Positions 32,479 to 37,989 of a stretch of 37,989 nucleotides of DNA are shown here, one piece after another (position 1 is the stretch's first letter; every line of letters begins with the position of its first letter). The position numbers were made by a program, and so were the translations under genes. Source of the DNA: Bacteroidota bacterium (GTDB lineage: Bacteria; Bacteroidota; Bacteroidia; Bacteroidales; P3); assembly GCA_017860275.1 (NCBI GenBank), contig JAFNAQ010000014.1:1-37989 (forward strand), in the 5' to 3' direction. Below the pieces are notes generated by a model. The model had not been told where the DNA came from, did no database searches, and saw only the letters and a program-made list of their open reading frames with translations.

Positions 32479-32832
32479 CTAGTATCTTCTTTCTTTGATA
32501 CGAGCTTTCTTTCCTGTAAGTCCTCTTAAGTAGAAGATTCTTGCTCTACGAACTACACCACGTTTGTTCACAATAATTTCATCAATAAATGGTGAAGAGA
32601 AAGGAAAAATTCTTTCTACTCCAACACCTCCAGAAATCTTACGAACTGTAAATGTTTCAGTAACTCCACTGCTAGAACGTTGAATAACGTCGCCACGGAA
32701 TTGTTGAATACGTTCTTTATTTCCTTCTACGATTTTATATGATACAGTTACTGTATCACCAGCTTTGAATGCAGGAAATTCCTTGCGCTCTGTTAAGCTG
32801 TCAACATATTGCATTAATTCTGTCTTACCCAT
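32479..32832 (-). CDS. rplS: 50S ribosomal protein L19
   Basis: L19 sits at the 30S-50S interface. The 117-residue protein has [31 protein letters not shown] and [24 protein letters not shown], then [20 protein letters not shown], the full family pattern. It is the last gene of the cluster, 36 bases after rplT. In many bacteria rplS lies instead with rpsP-rimM-trmD; here it is attached to the infC cluster. Confidence 0.96.
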   Translation of the reverse strand: MGKTELMQYVDSLTERKEFPAFKAGDTVTVSYKIVEGNKERIQQFRGDVIQRSSSGVTETFTVRKISGGVGVERIFPFSSPFIDEIIVNKRGVVRRARIFYLRGLTGKKARIKERRY

Positions 32833-32868
32833 GTCTTTTTATCTCTTTTTAAGGATTATAAAATCTAA

Positions 32869-33219
32869 TTAATTATTCTTCACTCTATTTACAACAGCAG
32901 TGAAAGCCTCTGGATGATTCATTGCTAAATCTGCAAGAACCTTACGGTTTAACTCGATGTTGTTTTTGTGAAGTAGTCCTATGAATACTGAGTAAGAAAC
33001 ATTGTTCAAACGACAACCTGCATTGATACGGTTGATCCATAATGCACGGAACTCTCTTTTTTTAACTTTTCTATCGCGATAAGCGTATTGTTGACCTTTT
33101 TCCCATTTGTTTTTAGCAACGGTCCATACATTCTTACCTCTGCCCCAAAAACCTTTTGTACGTTTTAGGATTTTTTTTCTGCGTTGACGTGATGCAACGT
33201 GATTGACTGATCTTGGCAT
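32869..33219 (-). CDS. rplT: 50S ribosomal protein L20
   Basis: L20 binds 23S rRNA early in assembly and represses its own operon in E. coli and B. subtilis. The 116-residue protein starts [26 protein letters not shown] and contains [24 protein letters not shown], standard for the family. An 87-base gap with a hairpin precedes it. Confidence 0.97.
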   Translation of the reverse strand: MPRSVNHVASRQRRKKILKRTKGFWGRGKNVWTVAKNKWEKGQQYAYRDRKVKKREFRALWINRINAGCRLNNVSYSVFIGLLHKNNIELNRKVLADLAMNHPEAFTAVVNRVKNN

Positions 33220-33224
33220 AAATT

Positions 33225-33303
33225 TTAATTTTTTTTCGTACTAGCGTTCTCTTTCAAGAATCTTTTAGGCTAGTGACAATGGTTAATAACTCCTTTTCGG
33301 CAT
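33225..33303 (-). promoter_or_regulatory. Candidate L20 leader structure between rpmI and rplT
   Basis: On the minus strand the gap can fold with actagc (33269-33274) pairing gctagt (33240-33245), with further inner pairs of gattct with agaac. It sits 20 bases before the L20 start. L20 regulates its mRNA through rRNA-like leaders in other phyla; placing one here is inference. Confidence 0.35.
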
Positions 33304-33306
33304 TAA

Positions 33307-33501
33307 TTATTTTATGAGCATCTCTAAGATACGAGGTGTATCAGCTACACTTACTGTACCAGTGTGTGTAAGATTTCTCTTTTGCTTAGTCGTCTTCTTT
33401 GTAAGAATATGACTATGGTACGCATGCTTTCTTTTAATTTTGCCTGTTCCAGTTAGCGTGAAACGCTTTTTTGCACTGGATTTAGTTTTCATTTTTGGCA
33501 T
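33307..33501 (-). CDS. rpmI: 50S ribosomal protein L35
   Basis: This 64-residue protein starts [31 protein letters not shown] and has [16 protein letters not shown], the entire L35 pattern. It lies between infC and rplT in the conserved infC-rpmI-rplT order. Confidence 0.96.
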   Translation of the reverse strand: MPKMKTKSSAKKRFTLTGTGKIKRKHAYHSHILTKKTTKQKRNLTHTGTVSVADTPRILEMLIK

Positions 33502-33565
33502 TTTACGTCCTTTTTTTATTTTAGTTTATAAATATTCTACTTTCACAAGTAGAGATTATTTCAAA

Positions 33566-34123
33566 TTATTTTTTTGGTGCAATTATCATTATCATTCGCT
33601 TTCCTTCTAGCTTTGGCATCATTTCTGGCTTGCCATATTCTAGCAAAGCTTCTGCAAACTTCAATAATTGAGTTTCGCCTTGTTCTTTGTAGATAATTGT
33701 ACGACCTTTAAAAAATACGTCAACTTTAACCTTATTCCCATCTTGAAGAAAACGAATAGCATGTTTAAGCTTAAATTCAAAATCGTGTTGGTCTGTTTGA
33801 GGTCCTAAGCGAATCTCTTTTACAACGATTTTGGCACTCTTTGCCTTCATCTCTTTTTGTTTCTTCTTTTGTTCGTAAAGGAATTTTTGATAATCAATTA
33901 CTCTACAAACAGGTGGATTAGCAGAAGGAGATATCTCGACTAGATCTAATGCTTGATCGTTCGCGACTTTTAAAGCATCTTTAATATTATAGATACCTGT
34001 TTCTATATTTTCTCCAACCACACGAACAACTGGAGCATCAATTCTGCCATTGATTTTATGTAGTTCTTCTTTTTGTTGTGGCCCTCTTCTGTTCTTGTTG
34101 AAAGGAATTTGTGTTGCTATAAT
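33566..34123 (-). CDS. infC: Translation initiation factor IF-3, non-AUG start
   Basis: IF-3 binds the 30S subunit and rejects wrong start codons and tRNAs. The protein has the N-domain ([34 protein letters not shown]) and C-domain ([35 protein letters not shown]), so it is complete at about 185 residues. No ATG, and no GTG or TTG at the right place, opens the frame; a GTG at 34021 would delete the first part of the N-domain. A strong AGGAG (minus strand, 34130-34134), rare in this genome, precedes ATT (34121-34123) by 6 bases and ATA (34118-34120) by 9. AUU is the known E. coli infC start, used for autoregulation. I take ATT; ATA, giving an N-terminus MATQ, is the alternative. Confidence 0.9.
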   Translation of the reverse strand: MIATQIPFNKNRRGPQQKEELHKINGRIDAPVVRVVGENIETGIYNIKDALKVANDQALDLVEISPSANPPVCRVIDYQKFLYEQKKKQKEMKAKSAKIVVKEIRLGPQTDQHDFEFKLKHAIRFLQDGNKVKVDVFFKGRTIIYKEQGETQLLKFAEALLEYGKPEMMPKLEGKRMIMIIAPKK

Positions 34124-34174
34124 TAAATTCTCCTATTTTAGTTATACAATAAATTGACTAAATGTATTTTTATA

Positions 34175-36109
34175 TTATTTTAACTCTTCTTTAACTGCTT
34201 GATTTACTAAATTAGCAAACTCTTCAATCTTCATTGAGCCTAAATCACCCTCACCATGCTTACGAACTGACACAGAAAGTTCTCCTTCTTCTTTCTCTCC
34301 AACTATCAGCATATAAGGGATTTTAGCTATTTCAGCATCTCTGATTTTCTTCCCAGTTTTTTCACTTCGACTATCAATAGAGCCTCTTAGATCTAAATTA
34401 GCGAGCAAAGATAATACTTTTTTTGAATATTCTTCATATTTTTCACTGATAGGTAGGATTATAAATTGTTCTGGAGTCAACCAAAGAGGGAATTTACCTC
34501 CTGTATGCTCAATTAAAACAGCTACAAATCTTTCCATTGAACCGAATGGTGCACGGTGAATCATAATTGGACGATGCTTTTGGTTATCTGCACCTGTATA
34601 CTCAAGTTCAAATCTTTCAGGAAGATTATAATCGACCTGAATTGTTCCTAATTGCCATTTTCTTCCAATAGCATCTTTAACCATGAAGTCAAGTTTAGGA
34701 CCATAGAATGCAGCTTCTCCAATTTCTGTTGTTGTATTTAATCCTCTTTCTTTTGAAGCCTCAATAATTGCATTTTCTGCCTTTTCCCATATCTCATCAG
34801 AACCTATATATTTCTCAGTATTATTAGGGTCTCTAAGTGATATTTGAGCAGTGAAGTTTTCAAATTTTAAAGTCTTGAATATATAAAGAACAATATCAAT
34901 TACTTTACAGAATTCTTCTTTTAATTGTTCTGGAGTACAGAATATATGAGCATCGTCTTGAGTAAATGAACGAACTCTTGTTAGTCCATGTAGCTCTCCA
35001 CTTTGTTCGTAACGATAAACTGTTCCAAATTCGGCTAAACGAACAGGAAGGTCTTTATATGAACGAGGTTTGAATTTATAAATTTCAACATGATGAGGAC
35101 AATTCATAGGTTTTAGGAAGTATTCTTCTCCTTCGAATGGAGTAGTTATAGTTCTAAATGAGTCTTGACCATATTTTTGATAGTGACCTGAGCATTTATA
35201 AAGTCCAACATCCCCAATATGAGGAGTTAAAACTTGATCATAACCATATTCCTTTTGAACCTTTTTAAGGAAGTTTTCCAATCTTTCTCTAAGCGCAGCA
35301 CCCTTAGGTAACCACATAGGTAGACCTTGACCAACTGTTTGAGAGAACATAAAAAGCTCCAATTCTTTACCTAATTTTCTATGGTCTCGCTTTTTTGCTT
35401 CCTCTAAAAATAGCAAGTATTCATCAAGCTCTTTTTTCTTAGGGAAGGTAATACCATAAACTCTTGTTAGTTGTTTACGAGAATCATCACCTCTCCAATA
35501 TGCTCCAGCTAGTGAAAGTATCTTTATTGCTTTTATTGAAGAGAAATCACTTAAATGAGGTCCTCTACATAAATCTGTGAATTTACCACTCTCATAAAGA
35601 GTTATTGTTCCATCCTCAAGCTCATTTATAAGCTCAACTTTATAGTTTTCTTCTCTTTTATTGAACAACTCTAATGCATCTGACTTAGAAATATCTTTTC
35701 TTGTAACAGGTATTCCAGCTTTAACAAGCTCCTGCATTTTACCTTCAATTTTTTCGAAATCCTCGGAAGAAAGTACACTATCTCCAAAGTCTATATCGTA
35801 ATAAAATCCATTTTCGATAGAAGGTCCAATTCCAAATTTAGCATTTGGATAAAGTTCGCTGATTGCAGAGGCAAGTAAGTGAGCCGATGTATGCCAGAAC
35901 GTTTCCTTTCCTTCTTGGTCATTCCAAGTATATAGTTTTATATTTGAATCGTTGTTGATTGGGCGGTTAGCATCCCAAATTTCTCCGTTAATATTTGCAG
36001 ACAAGACATTGCGAGCTAAGCCCTCACTAATGCTTTTTGCTATATCCATTGATGATGAACCTTTTGGATATTGTTTAATAGAGCCATCAGGTAAAGTTAT
36101 ATTTATCAT
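34175..36109 (-). CDS. thrS: Threonyl-tRNA synthetase
   Basis: ThrS charges tRNA-Thr. The 644-residue class II enzyme has the N-terminal TGS domain ([19 protein letters not shown]), the editing domain with [12 protein letters not shown] and its Hxxx[11 protein letters not shown], the catalytic core with [13 protein letters not shown] and [13 protein letters not shown], and the anticodon-binding C-terminal domain. Zinc ligand Cys lies in MNCPHH. It is the first gene of the minus-strand cluster, 51 bases before infC. No T-box or operator-like fold was obvious in its ~35-base leader. Confidence 0.97.
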   Translation of the reverse strand: MINITLPDGSIKQYPKGSSSMDIAKSISEGLARNVLSANINGEIWDANRPINNDSNIKLYTWNDQEGKETFWHTSAHLLASAISELYPNAKFGIGPSIENGFYYDIDFGDSVLSSEDFEKIEGKMQELVKAGIPVTRKDISKSDALELFNKREENYKVELINELEDGTITLYESGKFTDLCRGPHLSDFSSIKAIKILSLAGAYWRGDDSRKQLTRVYGITFPKKKELDEYLLFLEEAKKRDHRKLGKELELFMFSQTVGQGLPMWLPKGAALRERLENFLKKVQKEYGYDQVLTPHIGDVGLYKCSGHYQKYGQDSFRTITTPFEGEEYFLKPMNCPHHVEIYKFKPRSYKDLPVRLAEFGTVYRYEQSGELHGLTRVRSFTQDDAHIFCTPEQLKEEFCKVIDIVLYIFKTLKFENFTAQISLRDPNNTEKYIGSDEIWEKAENAIIEASKERGLNTTTEIGEAAFYGPKLDFMVKDAIGRKWQLGTIQVDYNLPERFELEYTGADNQKHRPIMIHRAPFGSMERFVAVLIEHTGGKFPLWLTPEQFIILPISEKYEEYSKKVLSLLANLDLRGSIDSRSEKTGKKIRDAEIAKIPYMLIVGEKEEGELSVSVRKHGEGDLGSMKIEEFANLVNQAVKEELK

Positions 36110-36141
36110 ATTTGTATTTTTTGCTTTATTATTTTGATGTG

Positions 36142-36149
36142 CAAAGGTA
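36142..36149 (-). promoter_or_regulatory. Promoter box of the thrS-infC-rpmI-rplT-rplS cluster
   Basis: Minus strand TACCTTTG at 36142-36149, a perfect TAnnTTTG box 33 bases before the thrS start. Upstream DNA at the right spacing is T-rich (TTTT near 36169-36172), not TTTG. Confidence 0.55.
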
Positions 36150-36216
36150 TAAAAAGAATTATAATAATTAAAATAGAAAATTATTATAAGGGTATTGAAA
36201 GAATTGAAAGATGAAA

Positions 36217-37341
36217 TTATACCTTAGGAATTGTAAAATAAAATTTTGTGCCAACTCCTTCTTCTGATTCAAACCATAGCCTGCCTCCAAGTTTGGTTAC
36301 AAATTCATTACATAGATTTAATCCTAAACCACTTCCTTCTTCATTATTGGTACCAAAGGTTGTGTAGGAATTTTCTTTGGATAAAATTTTATCTTTATTT
36401 GCTTCAGAAATTCCACACCCATTGTCAATAATTCCAATAATAATTTCATTATTAATAACCTCGACTGTGATTTTTATTTCACCTCCAGTATAACTAAACT
36501 TTATAGCATTAACAATAAGATTTCTAAGTATTGTTTTGATTAAATCCGTATCGGAGAACGTTTCAATCTGATTTGAATCACTTATCAATGATATTTTTAT
36601 TCCTTTGCTCTTTGTCATCATTGTATATAAATCTTCAAGTCCATTTATGATACCGATAATGTCAATTTTTTGTCTTATAATGTTCAATCTTCCTGTTTGA
36701 GTTTTTGTCCATTTGAGCAGATTATCAAGTAATAAAAATAATTCTTCAGATGTTCTATTAGCCTCTTTCAACATGCTATATAACTCATTGTCAATCTTGC
36801 TTTCTTCTAATTCTGTGGTCAATAAGTTAAGAATCATCTTAATACTACTTAGGGGAGAACGAAGGTCATGAGCAATAACAGAATATAATCTATCTCTATT
36901 TTTAATTGTTGATAATAGACTGATTGTTTTTTCTTCAATTTCTCTTTTTGCCGCAATCAATGATATTTGATGATTAACTCTAACAACAAGTTCGTTGTTG
37001 TTGAATGGTTTTGTTACATAATCATTTGCGCCAGATTTAAAGCCCTTTACCACATCTTTTTTATCATCTAAAGCACTTAAGAAAATAATTGGAATATCAG
37101 GATATACCTCTGCGTTTCGAATAATCTCCAATGTTTCTAACCCATTAATCTCAGGCATCATAATATCGAGTAAAATAATATCTGGATTATCGGTTTTCAG
37201 CTTTTCAATGCACTCATAGCCATTGTTAGCTTCAAGAATTTGATATCCCTCTTTTCCAAGTATTGCTTTTAATAAAATAATATTAGATTGCACATCGTCA
37301 ACTACTAATATTTTATATTCAGAATTATTAATTGCCTCCAT
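36217..37341 (-). CDS. Receiver domain-histidine kinase hybrid, cytoplasmic
   Basis: This 374-residue protein has an N-terminal response-regulator receiver domain ([13 protein letters not shown], phosphoacceptor D59 in [10 protein letters not shown]111 in YVTKPF), a short coiled linker, a HisKA dimerisation helix with H158 in [11 protein letters not shown], and a HATPase_c domain with N277 (LIVNAIKFS), DNGCGI and GSGLGLNLC. There is no membrane segment or sensor domain, so the input is likely phosphorylation of the receiver by another kinase. No output regulator is adjacent. A minus-strand TATCTTTG box at 37394-37401 is its probable promoter. Confidence 0.9.
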   Translation of the reverse strand: MEAINNSEYKILVVDDVQSNIILLKAILGKEGYQILEANNGYECIEKLKTDNPDIILLDIMMPEINGLETLEIIRNAEVYPDIPIIFLSALDDKKDVVKGFKSGANDYVTKPFNNNELVVRVNHQISLIAAKREIEEKTISLLSTIKNRDRLYSVIAHDLRSPLSSIKMILNLLTTELEESKIDNELYSMLKEANRTSEELFLLLDNLLKWTKTQTGRLNIIRQKIDIIGIINGLEDLYTMMTKSKGIKISLISDSNQIETFSDTDLIKTILRNLIVNAIKFSYTGGEIKITVEVINNEIIIGIIDNGCGISEANKDKILSKENSYTTFGTNNEEGSGLGLNLCNEFVTKLGGRLWFESEEGVGTKFYFTIPKV

Positions 37342-37505
37342 ATTTACCTCGAACCCTATCGTTAATATTTAGAATTATTTTTAGATATAGTTGCAAAGAT
37401 AATAAAATTAATGAAAAAGAGTATGATTGAATATAATTTTTATTGTTAATATTTGGAAATGCTATTTTGACCAATACTAAAAAATATTATTTTTGGGTAA
37501 AAAAA

Positions 37506-37532
37506 TAGGGGGCGAAAAATGTTTCGCCCCTA
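37506..37532. repeat. REP palindrome, inverted copy of the one at 385-412
   Basis: The 22 bases at 37509-37530 are the exact reverse complement of 388-409 (arms ggggcgaaa and tttcgcccc). The flanks differ (tag.../...cta here, tat.../...ata there). It lies in the gap between the kinase and the second HU-HIG gene. Confidence 0.82.
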
Positions 37533-37585
37533 CCTTTTCACTCTTCACTCTTACCTTTTCACTCTTCACTCTTACCTTTTCACTC
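37531..37585. repeat. 21-bp tandem repeat, about 2.6 copies
   Basis: Unit taccttttcactcttcactc plus t occurs at 37531-37551 and 37552-37572 without change, then a partial unit from 37573. It begins directly at the end of the REP and runs to the stop codon of the HU-HIG gene. No function is evident. Confidence 0.85.
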
Positions 37586-37586
37586 C

Positions 37587-37989
37587 TTACGGAATAACCG
37601 GTGGTGCAGCGTTTGGATCGACATAACCCTTAGGTATAACCTCTTTGTAGGTATAACCCACAGTCTTAAGGCGGTTCTTGAACCTTTGGTTAGGAACAAA
37701 GTTAATCTTCGTACGCTTGATTGTTGTAACGTCAGCCTCTTCTGCTGTTTCCACTGCCTTAACATTCAAGTAAGGTGTAAATAATCCAAGTTGGTCAAGC
37801 TGTACACTCTGACCACTAAGACAAGCCTCTACTATCTCCATCTGAAGCGCAGCAATTGCCGAAAGCACGTCATTGTAAGCCAAGGACGAAGCAGCAGCAA
37901 CACGGTCACACAATTGCTCTTGAGAGATAGGAGCAGAACGAACAATAGCGCAAAGAAATTTTTGCCCTGGATTGTACCCAACAGGTACA
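37587..37989 (-). CDS. HU-HIG-type DNA-binding protein, 5' end beyond window
   Basis: The minus-strand frame is open from the window edge to a TAA at 37587-37589 (133 codons visible). It reads VGYNPGQKFLCAIVRSAPISQ, then helical segments, then VQLDQLGLFTPYLNVKA, then FVPNQRFKNRLKTVGY, and a tail ending NAAPPVIP. These landmarks align with the HU-HIG protein at 3354-3785 (TGYSPGEKYLAVIQRGG and RLGLLGAFVPSIKA). The TTG at 37913 is not the start because the conserved PGQKF region lies upstream of it. Probably a nucleoid-type DNA-bending protein. Confidence 0.82.
   Translation of the reverse strand, partial: VPVGYNPGQKFLCAIVRSAPISQEQLCDRVAAASSLAYNDVLSAIAALQMEIVEACLSGQSVQLDQLGLFTPYLNVKAVETAEEADVTTIKRTKINFVPNQRFKNRLKTVGYTYKEVIPKGYVDPNAAPPVIP

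Overview
The window looks like about 38 kb of chromosome from a low-GC member of the Bacteroidota, most likely order Bacteroidales. Several things point there. Promoters match the Bacteroidota consensus (TTTG, 19-20 bases, TAnnTTTG) at many gene starts. There is a type IX secretion C-terminal domain, HU-HIG-type DNA-binding proteins and a BT4734-like primase domain. Thiamine synthesis uses the radical-SAM ThiH, which fits an anaerobe. Shine-Dalgarno sequences are nearly absent, with infC the exception. I cannot name the genus.

Layout. (1) Positions 1-3853 are an accessory zone: a RAYT (REP-associated Y1 transposase) cut by the window edge, several families of palindromic repeats, a three-gene leftward cassette (small helix-turn-helix protein, BT4734-like primase, VapE-like ATPase) and a divergent HU-HIG gene. 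(2) 3965-6268 is a cysteine unit: promoter, SAM-I riboswitch, a 31-codon Cys-containing leader ORF overlapped by a hairpin, then cysK-cysE. (3) 6584-7450 is a coiled-coil lipoprotein. (4) 7550-14346 is a TPP-riboswitch-led thiamine operon, thiD-thiS-tenI-like-thiE-thiG-thiC-thiH-thiF, closed by an intrinsic terminator. (5) 14363-24233 is mixed housekeeping and envelope genes: a His/Gly/Thr-rich lipoprotein, a BatA/VWA membrane protein, a small membrane protein, peptidase E, TsaC/Sua5, a family 9 glycosyltransferase, IlvE, a DUF4382 lipoprotein, TruA and a leucine-rich-repeat protein with a T9SS domain. (6) 24394-32407 holds an M3 peptidase, then fabD-nitroreductase-gcvP, then a small outer-membrane-type protein with a YiiX-like amidase. 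(7) 32479-36109 is the translation cluster thrS-infC-rpmI-rplT-rplS on the minus strand. (8) 36217-37989 has a receiver/histidine-kinase hybrid, another REP, a 21-bp tandem repeat and a second HU-HIG protein cut by the right edge.

How the genes connect. Serine becomes cysteine through CysE and CysK, apparently under double sensing: SAM by the riboswitch, and possibly charged tRNA-Cys by the leader ORF. Cysteine sulfur is the usual source for the ThiS thiocarboxylate in the adjacent thiamine operon. ThiG, ThiH, ThiF and ThiS build the thiazole, ThiC and ThiD the pyrimidine, and ThiE joins them.

The items most worth a second look are the Cys-codon leader ORF behind the SAM-I riboswitch, a family of terminator-like palindromes whose arms covary between copies, an identical REP core at both ends of the window near a RAYT, a ThiF lacking the usual catalytic and zinc cysteines, a 12-His/4-Cys lipoprotein, and an infC without a canonical start codon. 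No tRNA, rRNA or CRISPR array was seen.
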